This document shows, piece after piece, positions 40,192-48,030 of a stretch of DNA of 64,000 bases (the stretch's first letter is position 1; each line of letters starts with the position of its first letter). The notes below the pieces were generated by a model. That model saw only the letters and a program-made list of their open reading frames with translations, was not told the DNA's origin and made no database searches. The stretch lies in NCBI GenBank assembly GCA_028280805.1, contig JANQLB010000125.1, positions 1 to 64,000 on the forward strand, written 5' to 3'. This DNA is from Tissierellales bacterium (GTDB taxonomy: Bacteria; Bacillota; Clostridia; Tissierellales; VENL01). A program made the translations under genes and the position numbers.

Positions 40192-41724
40192 TTACTTCCA
40201 GAACTTCCTGTCTAAGCTTCTATATTGTATTGCCTCTGCTATATGTTTACATTCTATTATTTCTTTTTTATCTAAATCAGCAATAGTTCTGGAAAGCTTT
40301 AATATTCTATTATAAGCTCTGGCACTTAGCCCTAAGGATTTAAAAGCTTGTTTTAGTAATATCTTTCCTTCGTCATCAACCTTACAATATTTATCTAAAT
40401 GTCTTGATGTTAGTTGAGAATTAGAAAAGATATTATCTTTCTTATAACGGTTAAGCTGAATACTTCTAGCTAAATCTACTCTTTCTCTGATTTCTTCTGA
40501 TGATTCCTCCTTTATATCCTTATTTTGAAGCTCTGTATATTTTACAGGAGTAACCTCAATGTGGATGTCAATTCTATCCAGCAGAGGACCGCTGACCTTC
40601 CCCAAATACTTATCAATACTACCTTGACTACAACTACATTCACGTGTAGTATCTCCATAATATCCGCACGGACATGGATTCATACTTGCAACCAGCATAA
40701 ATTCTGCCGGATATGACAAAGATGCATTGACTCTTGATATGGTAACATGTCCATCTTCTAAAGGCTGTCTTAGTACTTCCAAGGCTTCCTTACGAAATTC
40801 CGGCAGTTCATCCAGAAATAAAACACCATAATGAGCTAGTGAAACCTCTCCGGGCTTAGGAATTCTTCCTCCTCCAATTAAGGAATTAGATGAAGCAGTA
40901 TGATGAGGCGTTCTAAAAGGTCTTTTGTAAACAAGATTGTTATTTTCGAGTAATCCTACTATACTATATATCTTTGTAATTTCTAAAGATTCATCAAATG
41001 TTAAAGTAGGAAGTATCGAAGGAAGTCTTCTTGCTATCATTGTTTTACCTGAACCTGGTGGTCCTATCATCAGTATATTATGCCCTCCGGCTGCTGCTAC
41101 CTCCATAGCTCTTTTTAAACCTCTTTGTCCTTTAATTTCCTTAAAGTCCTCAGTATTTTCAGCATTTATGATTAAAGCGTCATAATTATTGGTTTTGTAT
41201 GGTTCTATCATTTCCTCATTATTTATGTATTTAACTAATTGATGAAGACTCTTAATCGGTATAACGTCTATTCCTTCAACAACGCTACACTCATCTTTAT
41301 TTTCATAAGGTATTATAACACGTTTAATATTCATTTCCTGTAAAGATATAGCTATAGGTAAAGCTCCTTCTATCTTGTTTACTTTTCCATCTAACGATAG
41401 TTCTCCTACAAAAGCAGTGTCATCAAAGGATCGTGTTTTTATTTTCTCTGTGGCAGTCAATATCCCTACTGCTATTGATAAATCGAGTTGTGATCCTTCT
41501 TTTTTAAGATTTGCCGGAGCTAGATTTATAGTAATTCTACTTAAAGGAAAATCAAATCCGCTGTTTTTTATAGCAGTTCTAACTCTTTCCTTAGATTCTT
41601 TTATAGCTATATCTGGAAGACCAACTATATTTAAACATGGCAGACCTCTTGATATATCTGTTTCAACCTCTACTATATAACCATTTAGTCCTTGCAAAAC
41701 GCAAGTTTTTGTTTTTGACAGCAT
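40192..41724 (-). CDS. comM: ComM/YifB-family AAA+ ATPase (Mg-chelatase-like)
   Basis: The 510-residue protein has an N-terminal Lon-protease-like domain and an AAA+ Mg-chelatase domain with Walker A GPPGSGKTMIARR, Walker B VLFLDELPEF and a four-cysteine insertion (NPCPCGYYGDTTRECSCSQG). ComM is a helicase that promotes branch migration in transformation in Vibrio and Haemophilus; the Firmicute homologue is likely similar. Pairing with dprA fits. AAAGGAGAG precedes the ATG. Confidence 0.9.
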   Translation of the reverse strand: MLSKTKTCVLQGLNGYIVEVETDISRGLPCLNIVGLPDIAIKESKERVRTAIKNSGFDFPLSRITINLAPANLKKEGSQLDLSIAVGILTATEKIKTRSFDDTAFVGELSLDGKVNKIEGALPIAISLQEMNIKRVIIPYENKDECSVVEGIDVIPIKSLHQLVKYINNEEMIEPYKTNNYDALIINAENTEDFKEIKGQRGLKRAMEVAAAGGHNILMIGPPGSGKTMIARRLPSILPTLTFDESLEITKIYSIVGLLENNNLVYKRPFRTPHHTASSNSLIGGGRIPKPGEVSLAHYGVLFLDELPEFRKEALEVLRQPLEDGHVTISRVNASLSYPAEFMLVASMNPCPCGYYGDTTRECSCSQGSIDKYLGKVSGPLLDRIDIHIEVTPVKYTELQNKDIKEESSEEIRERVDLARSIQLNRYKKDNIFSNSQLTSRHLDKYCKVDDEGKILLKQAFKSLGLSARAYNRILKLSRTIADLDKKEIIECKHIAEAIQYRSLDRKFWK

Positions 41725-41842
41725 CTGTTCTCTCCTTTTTTATGTTATGATTTTTTATATATTTTTTTATGATTCTATATTCTTCATTCAATATAAGCTA
41801 AAATTTTCCTCTTATTTTTTAAGTTTTTTTAATGTTTTTTAA

Positions 41843-41868
41843 TTATCATTTATGATAACATTTGTTAT
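41843..41868. promoter_or_regulatory. Interlocked palindromes upstream of comM
   Basis: Two perfect inverted repeats overlap: TTATCATTTATGATAA (41843-41858) and ATAACATTTGTTAT (41855-41868). They lie about 120-145 bases before comM in a 322-base gap that otherwise holds only AT-rich sequence and a terminator. The shape is that of an operator, but no regulator can be named. Confidence 0.4.
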
Positions 41869-41920
41869 GATATGTAGTTGTAATTTTATTTTCGTATTAA
41901 ATCTATAACAAAAATATAAA

Positions 41921-41943
41921 AAAGCAGGCATAACTCCTGCTTT
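41921..41943 (-). terminator. Intrinsic terminator after the ABC exporter operon
   Basis: Stem AAAGCAGG/CCTGCTTT with a seven-base loop is followed on the minus strand by TTTTTTATATTTTT. It lies about 100 bases after the permease stop and ends the C39/ABC transcript. Confidence 0.88.
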
Positions 41944-42046
41944 AAATGTTCTTGTTTTACTACTATCAACATTTTTTTAATTATCTAATTTATTAAAAGG
42001 AAAAGGTATCAAGAAAAGTATCATCTTTTAGTATAAAATTTATTAA

Positions 42047-43483
42047 TTAATCAGTGATAATATTATCAATATTTAGATAACCTAACACTCCAAATATAAT
42101 ACCGACAATCAAATGGACTGCCCCATAAACAGAGAGTCCAAGTGGTATATATGACAGATTAATCCCCAAACTTAAAAATGCTAATACTATAGGAAGTCCC
42201 ATACCTGTCAAATAGTACAGTATAGTGCCACCAATAGATGTTCCTTTGTTTGGAATATTAGGAATAGGTTTCTTCTGTATGAACATTATAGAAATTCCCA
42301 TTGCAGTTAGTACATTTATCAAAAGTACTGCTAATAACATTAACAATATACCGACACTAAAACTTTCAACAGATATAACAGTTACTATAATAATGTAAGT
42401 TATCATTGTTGGTATTGCTGCAAAAACAAAAGCAATAACAAGCCTTAGTATATAGTATGGCTTTAATGTCCCCCACACCATATTTAATATTTGCAGTAAA
42501 AATCCATCACTCCCAATACTATATAATGCGACTTGTCCTACAAAGGTAAAAGGTATACTAAGTAAAATAATATTTTCTACAATCCTCCCTGCATCTCCCA
42601 CTCTCATAAATGCTAAAATCAATAATATATCAACTACTAATATTTGTATCAACGACGTAGCTTCTCTTTTATAATGAAGAAAATCTTTCCATATTATAGC
42701 TGTCATTAAACTACTAAGCTTTTTAACCGAATCTGATTTTTTAACTGATGAACTGTTTTCTGTCATTGAAAGTAATGCATTAAGGTAATTGGGGAGCATT
42801 TCTTTACATATATGATACGAAAACACTAACCCAAAAATCCAAACAATACTCATTAGTATCATTTGCCTTATATCTGATGTATCTAAAATATAAAAAGTCT
42901 CCGGAATTAAAGAAAATATGCCAAAAGTACAAGCTACAATTAAAAATATTGATACTTTTCCCAAAAGACGCTCTAATGCAAAAGATAGACTCAAGCCTAT
43001 ATATAAACCCTTCATAAAAATCATTACAAATAACATTTGTTTTAGTAACACAATTAATCCTAAATTTAAAGAGTAATTCCACGGATATATTATAGTTCCA
43101 ATTATCAATAAGGCTATAATAATCTCTAATGTGAATAATTGTATCTTCAATTTTCCAATGGAATATAAATCCGTAGGGAGGCTCGATAAAAACTTTACTT
43201 CCTCATAATCACCATATCTAAACCAACTTATTCCTATCATAGCTCCTAATCCTATAAAAAGAAATAAAAACTTAAACCAGTTAGTTATGAAGTTATCAAT
43301 TATGTGTACTTTAGCATCTTGAGTAATTAACATTGCCCCTATAAAAACTGCCAAAGCCCATATTAATAAAAAAATTATTGTACTTACCCTGCTTTTTGTG
43401 CTGTAAATACCATTTACACTAAATCCTAAAATGCGTTTATATCTTATTATGCTCATCTGCCAATATGATTTTTGAATGGACAT
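42047..43483 (-). CDS. ABC transporter permease, export type
   Basis: The 478-residue protein is very hydrophobic, with roughly 10-12 membrane segments and two large hydrophobic blocks separated by a basic loop (TENSSSVKKSDSVKKLSSLM shortened to its core SVKKSDSVKKLSS, about 243-255). No substrate-binding protein is nearby, so export is likely. It follows the ATPase by four bases and, with the C39 peptidase, forms a three-gene cassette. The family is not one I can name precisely. Confidence 0.75.
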   Translation of the reverse strand: MSIQKSYWQMSIIRYKRILGFSVNGIYSTKSRVSTIIFLLIWALAVFIGAMLITQDAKVHIIDNFITNWFKFLFLFIGLGAMIGISWFRYGDYEEVKFLSSLPTDLYSIGKLKIQLFTLEIIIALLIIGTIIYPWNYSLNLGLIVLLKQMLFVMIFMKGLYIGLSLSFALERLLGKVSIFLIVACTFGIFSLIPETFYILDTSDIRQMILMSIVWIFGLVFSYHICKEMLPNYLNALLSMTENSSSVKKSDSVKKLSSLMTAIIWKDFLHYKREATSLIQILVVDILLILAFMRVGDAGRIVENIILLSIPFTFVGQVALYSIGSDGFLLQILNMVWGTLKPYYILRLVIAFVFAAIPTMITYIIIVTVISVESFSVGILLMLLAVLLINVLTAMGISIMFIQKKPIPNIPNKGTSIGGTILYYLTGMGLPIVLAFLSLGINLSYIPLGLSVYGAVHLIVGIIFGVLGYLNIDNIITD

Positions 43484-43487
43484 AAAT

Positions 43488-44228
43488 TTACACCTCCAAA
43501 TCTGAATGGTGCACTATTTTCTTATATAATTCTTCTACACTTTGACCTCTGTGAACAAAGCTATGAATATGTCCATCTTTACAAATTGCTATTTTATCAG
43601 CAACCTCTTGTGCAATAAAAAGCTGATGAGTTGAAAGCAAAACTGCCCTGTTTTGAGTTTTGCAGTCATGTAAAATATCTCTAAGCACTAAATAGCTATC
43701 CGGATCAAGTCCGTTGGATGGTTCATCTAGTATAATTAATCGTTTTCCAAACGCTATTGCAAAACATAATACTGTTTTACGAAGCATTCCCTGTGAATAT
43801 GTATTAACCAGCTTACTAAGATGACGTTCTAACCCAAATCTTTTCGATAGCTGAACAAATGATAATTCACCGCCTTCGTCTAGATCACACTCATATACCT
43901 TTGCTACAAAACTTGCAAACTCCAATCCCGTAAGCTTTGTATAAAAGTAAGGCATTTCTGGAGCATAACCCACGTGACGCTTTATTTTCTTTAGTTTTTT
44001 AGCTGTAAGAATTGATTTTCCATCAATTAATATTTCACCGCTATCAGGCCGTAAAACTGATGTAACAGCTTTTATAAAAGTGCTTTTACCTGCACCATTT
44101 GGTCCTAATAATGCTAATATATTTCCTTGTTCTACTTTTAAGGAAACATCTTCTATACCTTCTATTCGATTTTCTAAGCGTCTGTAAATTTTCGTAAGGT
44201 TATGAGTTTCTAATGAATACACTGTCAT
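43488..44228 (-). CDS. ABC transporter ATP-binding protein
   Basis: The 246-residue ATPase has Walker A GPNGAGKST (42-50), Q-loop VGYAPEMPYFY, a degenerate signature YSQGM, Walker B RLIILDEPSNGLDPD and the switch His in LLSTHQLF. It resembles CcmA/BcrA-type exporters linked to bacteriocin export or self-protection. AGGAGGATAAAATAAAT precedes the ATG. It has no fused peptidase; the C39 protein is encoded separately just upstream. Confidence 0.85.
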   Translation of the reverse strand: MTVYSLETHNLTKIYRRLENRIEGIEDVSLKVEQGNILALLGPNGAGKSTFIKAVTSVLRPDSGEILIDGKSILTAKKLKKIKRHVGYAPEMPYFYTKLTGLEFASFVAKVYECDLDEGGELSFVQLSKRFGLERHLSKLVNTYSQGMLRKTVLCFAIAFGKRLIILDEPSNGLDPDSYLVLRDILHDCKTQNRAVLLSTHQLFIAQEVADKIAICKDGHIHSFVHRGQSVEELYKKIVHHSDLEV

Positions 44229-44235
44229 ATTTATT

Positions 44236-44856
44236 TTATCCTCCTGTTTTTTCTATAACTAATACACCATTACTACAATCAAAAAAAGAAGATTTTCTCA
44301 TCTTTATTCTACCAAAGTATGGGTCAATGATATAGACTTTTTTCTTATGTATTTTTTCTAATGTAACCCAATGATATCCCTGTAAATCTTTTACCAAATA
44401 TTTAAAAAACCATCTTGTTGGTCTTACCCACCAGCCTTCAAAAGGATAACTAGCTTTAAATAAAGTTAAGAGTATATTACCTGATTTTATCTGCGACTCT
44501 ATAAACTCTAAATTTACATCTTCATATCCAACAATCTTTACGCCGTATAGTTCACCAGTTTTTTTAATTTCTTCTGCTGTAGTCGGCTCAGAGATAGAAA
44601 AGTTATCATAAGATACATCTAAAAGATTAAGACCATTTTTTAATGCTGCTTCTCCGCAATCCAGTTTGCTTTTTTGAAAAACAACAGAAGCATCACTTGA
44701 ATTTCCAAATCCAAAACAGACCTTCATTATATTAGTAATTATATGTTTTTTTTGACTCAGTACAGCATTTAACCCAGAGCCAATGATTAATAATAAAAAC
44801 GGAATAAACATCCAAACTACATATGTAATAATTATAAAGGTAATTATAGGTTTCAA
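44236..44856 (-). CDS. Membrane-anchored C39-like cysteine peptidase
   Basis: The 206-residue protein has an N-terminal membrane anchor (about 4-28) and a papain-like C39 domain. The catalytic set is complete: oxyanion Gln61, Cys67 (QKSKLDCGEAALKNGL), His162 (GYHWVTL) and Asp178 (VYIIDPYFG). C39 enzymes cut double-glycine leaders of bacteriocins and are usually fused to the exporter; here the enzyme is free-standing but in the same operon as an ABC exporter. It starts with TTG behind GGAGG. No precursor peptide gene was seen beside it. Confidence 0.82.
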   Translation of the reverse strand: MKPIITFIIITYVVWMFIPFLLLIIGSGLNAVLSQKKHIITNIMKVCFGFGNSSDASVVFQKSKLDCGEAALKNGLNLLDVSYDNFSISEPTTAEEIKKTGELYGVKIVGYEDVNLEFIESQIKSGNILLTLFKASYPFEGWWVRPTRWFFKYLVKDLQGYHWVTLEKIHKKKVYIIDPYFGRIKMRKSSFFDCSNGVLVIEKTGG

Positions 44857-44980
44857 TTTAATACCTCCATGGTAAGTTTTATTGTGTCATATGTAGAGTA
44901 TTCTGTACTTCATTATTTAAATCCTTTTTTAGTTACAAATCTTACTTTTTAAGCTTCTCTATTCTTCATTTAATGTATAC

Positions 44981-45057
44981 TAATGTCTTTAGATAATTTT
45001 GTATTCAGTATTTACTCTATAAAACATGTTTTTTAGGTGTCACTCCAAACCGTCCCC
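44981..45057. repeat. Dispersed repeat, copy A
   Basis: This 77-base sequence upstream of the C39 gene is nearly identical to copy B at 46613-46688 and partly to copy C at 51657-51756. Its end, read on the minus strand, is GGGGACGGTTTGG...GACACC. That is similar to the GGGGACGGTT...TGTCAC repeats I remember near IS200-type transposases in Firmicutes. No transposase is present here. Confidence 0.7.
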
Positions 45058-45230
45058 TCTCAGAAAAAACAAAAAATATAAAAACTTTATCACAAATCTT
45101 TCATAACTTTAATATATTTTAGTGCAGGAAAAAGAAATATTAAGTATTAAAAAACAGCAAATCTTTTTTAAGTAGAACATATTCTAAGAAAAATAATATA
45201 ACTTCTCAATAAATGAAAGGAGAATTAAAA

Positions 45231-46274
45231 GTGGCTATAAAGCGTGTTCCAACTGAATTTCCAACTATTAATGACGCCTTAGCAAATTCAAATCCTTGTG
45301 ATACTATTATGATCGACAGTGGTGTGTTTACTAATTTTGGAGATACCATTATACCACCAGATTTAAATAATATCCGTATTGTAGGTGCAGGAATTGATAA
45401 AACTGTAATCGACGGAAGCTCCAACTCAGATTCTGTTGGTATAGATATATCTACGTCATCATTTATAACAATAGAAAATCTTACTTTAAAGGGTTTTGAA
45501 GACAATGGAGTATTAGTTACATCAAGTAACAATGTTCTAAATAAGGTCAGAGTGATGAATACCGTATTAACCTTTGCCAATAAAGATGGTATACGAATTG
45601 AAGGAAAATACAATTTGGTTATCAATTGTGAATCTATGAATAATGGTGCCGATGGAATAGGTGTCTCTGGAGATAATAATTATATTATTCAGTGTAGAGT
45701 ATCAAATAATAATATTGATGGAATCGGCGTCTCTGGATTAAACAACCTTATATTTAATAATATAACTGAAAATCATACTAATGTCGGTGATGGAATCTTT
45801 AGCACCAGTCCATCAAACATCTATATAATGAATATTGCCAGGTTAAATAGTGATGACGGTATAGATGTAGAATCAAATAACAACCTGTTACTTTTTAATC
45901 TTTGTTGCAACAACGGTAATGATGGTATAGAAATTTTCTCTAATAATATTGTCTGGGGTAACGAGGTAAGGAATAATTTGAATGGTATTGCAGCTGCAAT
46001 TCAAGGCGACAATTCTAATATTATAAACAAAAACTTTTCTACTCATAATAAAGAAAATGGAATCTTAATAAATGACAATGCAAATATTATTGATAATAAC
46101 TGCATTATCAATAATAATCAAACGGGTATTTTATTAGACTCTGACTCTGAGAATAATTGTTATAGATCAAACCAAATTAAAAATAACTTAAACAATGTTA
46201 TTGATAGAGGAACTAATAATGAAATGGATTCAAATATCATTGGAGACTCTAAGAAGAAAAAGGGTTGTAAGTAA
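45231..46274 (+). CDS. Parallel beta-helix repeat protein
   Basis: The 348-residue protein is on the plus strand, against nearly all its neighbours. It starts with GTG, with AAAGGAG eight bases upstream. From about residue 50 it consists of repeated 20-24-residue coils rich in Asn, Gly and Asp (NNGADGIGVSGDNN, NNNIDGIGVSGLNN, NSDDGIDVESNN), typical of right-handed beta-helix (NosD/pectate-lyase-like) proteins. The N-terminal phrase VPTEFPTINDALANSNPCDT-like resembles the start of Pectinesterase/NosD folds. No signal peptide is seen. It may bind or modify polysaccharide; activity is not evident. It lies between repeat copies A and B. Confidence 0.75.
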   Translation: MAIKRVPTEFPTINDALANSNPCDTIMIDSGVFTNFGDTIIPPDLNNIRIVGAGIDKTVIDGSSNSDSVGIDISTSSFITIENLTLKGFEDNGVLVTSSNNVLNKVRVMNTVLTFANKDGIRIEGKYNLVINCESMNNGADGIGVSGDNNYIIQCRVSNNNIDGIGVSGLNNLIFNNITENHTNVGDGIFSTSPSNIYIMNIARLNSDDGIDVESNNNLLLFNLCCNNGNDGIEIFSNNIVWGNEVRNNLNGIAAAIQGDNSNIINKNFSTHNKENGILINDNANIIDNNCIINNNQTGILLDSDSENNCYRSNQIKNNLNNVIDRGTNNEMDSNIIGDSKKKKGCK

Positions 46275-46311
46275 ATTGCCTAAAATTTATAGATTTTTAA
46301 TGGTAAAAAAA

Positions 46312-46343
46312 CCGCTACATCTAGAAAATCTAGATTGTAGTGG
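46312..46343 (+). terminator. Terminator of the beta-helix gene
   Basis: A strong hairpin, CCGCTACA-TCTAGA paired with TCTAGA-TTGTAGTGG with one bulge and a short A-loop, is followed by TATTCTTTTCTTCTT. It lies 37 bases after the stop codon and insulates this plus-strand gene from the opposing transcripts. Confidence 0.75.
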
Positions 46344-46480
46344 TATTCTTTTCTTCTTAGAAATTTTGTTCTATAGGGTCGATCAGATGACGAAGGAAAC
46401 ACAGAGTAATCTTTTTAATCAGGAGTATATTCATATGGGATAAAAATTTCATTAAGCAACCGCTCAAAAACAGAAATATA

Positions 46481-46568
46481 ACTTGAATTCCCAAATCAAA
46501 AAAAGACCTTAATTATATTAGTAATTATATGTTTTTTCTACTAATGACAGTACTTAATCTAAAGCCAA
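46481..46568 (-). pseudogene. Degenerate fragment of a second C39-like gene
   Basis: This stretch aligns with 44695-44783, which is coding sequence for residues about 25-54 of the C39 protein. Long blocks are shared (for example ATTATATTAGTAATTATATG), with scattered substitutions and small gaps. It is followed, as in the intact gene, by the dispersed repeat, but about 200 bases in between are missing. It has no open frame and no catalytic part, so it is a relic of a duplicated cassette. Confidence 0.7.
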
Positions 46569-46612
46569 ATTGAACAGATAGTAGTTAAATAAAATTAAAA
46601 AATACAGTATGC

Positions 46613-46688
46613 TAATGTCTTTAGATAATTTTGTATTCGGTATTTACTCTTTAAAACATGTTTTTAGGTGTCACTCCAAACCGTCCCC
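46613..46688. repeat. Dispersed repeat, copy B
   Basis: This is nearly identical to copy A (a few substitutions, one T fewer in a T-run) and has the same GGTGTCACTCC...GTCCCC end. It is preceded by AAATAAAATTAAAA...ACAGTAT, which is shared with copy C but not A. Confidence 0.7.
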
Positions 46689-46714
46689 TTTTACACCTCT
46701 TTCTGAGCATAAAA

Positions 46715-46746
46715 ATAGCCTACTAAAATTGTTCCTAGCAGGCTAT
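46715..46746 (-). terminator. Terminator after the secreted/two-TM gene pair
   Basis: Arms ATAGCCT and AGGCTAT with an extended, once-mismatched stem are followed on the minus strand by TTTTTATG. It lies about 55 bases after the stop of the small membrane protein. Confidence 0.7.
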
Positions 46747-46801
46747 GCTTTGTTGTTTCGTTCATCTAACACAATAATTTTATCAATAATATATGTATTG
46801 A

Positions 46802-46984
46802 TTAATTGCTAGGTCTCGAGCCAATCCAATAACACCCAGCAGCAATAACTCCTGATAAATAGAACAAGACATCATTTTGACCATCATATCCAACAACATT
46901 ATAGAAATAATACCCTATTATAGGTACAATAATAAACAAAACTAAAGCAACAATGCACCTTATTAAATTATTTTGTTTATTCAT
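46802..46984 (-). CDS. Small two-TM membrane protein
   Basis: The 60-residue protein has two hydrophobic segments (about residues 7-24 and 38-53) separated by a short Asp-containing loop, and a basic/polar end. Its ATG (46984) overlaps the stop codon region of the secreted protein gene (TATGAATAA), so translation is coupled; there is no separate ribosome site. Size, topology and coupling resemble immunity or accessory proteins of secreted toxins, but no homology is recognised. Confidence 0.6.
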   Translation of the reverse strand: MNKQNNLIRCIVALVLFIIVPIIGYYFYNVVGYDGQNDVLFYLSGVIAAGCYWIGSRPSN

Positions 46985-47624
46985 AGTAGTATACTGGCTC
47001 AAAATGAATTCCGTATGGTTTATTAGCATAATAATTACCATAATAAACTGGATCTTTAAAGTGTGTGCTATCTAAATAGATATCAAAAGTATGCTTTTCC
47101 CATAACTTGTAAGATATCAATTCAACTCTTTCTACTTTCCTTCCACTATGATAAGTTGGAACAGTGAATGAACCTCCACTTGAAGCAGTAATGCCCCATG
47201 TCAATGAGAAACCTAACTCGCCAGAAACAAAGGATTTACTAATTCCTGCTGAAAGATTAGTAGTAGCAGACCAAGATTTAGAATAAGTTTTATCTAAAGT
47301 AACTCCGGGTGCACCACTTAAAACTTTTCCTAAACGTGAGTCAAAGTCAACCCATGAACCCTCATTGACTTTGTTTTCTACTAGCCACTTTTGTGAATGA
47401 TGAGGTTTGATATTTGAATTATTTTTAGAATAATCTAGAGAAGATGTGTCTAAATACACATTAAATCCATTACCAATTTCATAATCAACACCTTCAATTA
47501 AATTTTCCCTTTCATACCTCGGTGCATTATACTCCTGTATCAAAGATTCTGAAGCATATGCTGATGTAGGCACAACGACTAAAAAAAGTATTAAGAGACT
47601 TAGTAAAAAAGATATTTTTTTCAT
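46977..47624 (-). CDS. Secreted protein, possible beta-rich toxin-like
   Basis: The 215-residue protein has a clear signal peptide (cleavage near SAYA-SE, residues 24/25). The mature part has a central alternating polar/hydrophobic stretch (SWSATTNLSAGISKSF, GELGFSLTWGITASSGGSF) like the amphipathic hairpins of beta-pore-forming proteins, and a Tyr-rich end (EPVYYYE). No Cys is present in the mature part. I do not recognise the family. It is translated together with a two-TM protein and driven by a near-consensus promoter inside an inverted repeat. Confidence 0.65.
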   Translation of the reverse strand: MKKISFLLSLLILFLVVVPTSAYASESLIQEYNAPRYERENLIEGVDYEIGNGFNVYLDTSSLDYSKNNSNIKPHHSQKWLVENKVNEGSWVDFDSRLGKVLSGAPGVTLDKTYSKSWSATTNLSAGISKSFVSGELGFSLTWGITASSGGSFTVPTYHSGRKVERVELISYKLWEKHTFDIYLDSTHFKDPVYYGNYYANKPYGIHFEPVYYYE

Positions 47625-47626
47625 GT

Positions 47627-47694
47627 AAAATCCTCCTTTATGGTATAATTTGGTTAATTTAAATCGGATAAATTATACCATAAAGGAGGATTTT
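47627..47694. repeat. Perfect 25-bp inverted repeat
   Basis: Two identical 25-base arms (47627-47651 and 47670-47694) in opposite orientation flank an 18-base spacer. Each arm contains both a TATAAT-type -10 box and the AAAGGAGG ribosome site. The left arm supplies the ribosome site of the secreted-protein gene; the right arm supplies its promoter -10 box. No gene follows on the plus side (TTG TAA). Confidence 0.95.
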
Positions 47695-47700
47695 TGTAAA
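47672..47700 (-). promoter_or_regulatory. Promoter of the secreted/two-TM gene pair
   Basis: TTTACA (47700-47695) and TATAAT (47677-47672) are spaced by 17 bases. Transcription should start near 47665, within the spacer of the inverted repeat, so the message would carry only one arm. Confidence 0.75.
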
Positions 47701-48030
47701 TATATTGTTTTAAATTTATTATTGTACCGAGTCACACAATTTTAAGATTAGATATAGTAAAAATCAATCTTTAATCATAAATTGAATTTTTGAATTATAT
47801 AAAAGTATCTTAACTATATGCTCAAGATATAAACATCAATATTTCAACTTACTTAATAGCCCTAATACGTCAATCACTGAACACCGATTTTCTAATCGTA
47901 AAGGTGTCTGTTAGATTTATCGACATCATATCCGCGTGAGTCCAAGCATCTAGGCTTTTTGTGTGATTTTTAAAAGTCTGTAAATTTTAATTTAGCAATT
48001 GTATCGTTAGAGGATAAGTTATTATCATCA
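47701..48030. other. Gene-free AT-rich gap with one hairpin
   Basis: No supported gene lies here. A nested hairpin is seen near 47880-47910 (ACACC-GATT...AATC...GGTGT). The segment around 47900-47960 is less AT-rich than its surroundings and, read on the minus strand, carries a 25-codon open stretch between stops. It may be a remnant of an older gene or mobile element; this is only a suspicion. Confidence 0.3.

Noticed and set aside
42804-43082. A 92-codon open frame on the minus strand inside the ABC permease gene
   Set aside because: It lies fully within the permease reading frame region, has no ribosome site, and the permease shows clear membrane-protein composition in the main frame.
44857-45230. 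A double-glycine precursor peptide for the C39 peptidase
   Set aside because: Open frames here are eight codons or fewer and none has a Gly-Gly motif.
46195-46443. An 82-codon plus-strand open frame overlapping the end of the beta-helix gene
   Set aside because: It crosses the terminator hairpin of the beta-helix gene, has no ribosome site and no recognisable domain.
46609-46812. A 67-codon plus-strand open frame over repeat copy B
   Set aside because: It is composed of repeat and terminator sequence; no equivalent frame exists in copy A.
47840-47960. Integron attC or small RNA in the gap after the inverted repeat
   Set aside because: Only a modest hairpin is visible and no R-box/L-box spacing or integrase was seen; kept as unexplained sequence.
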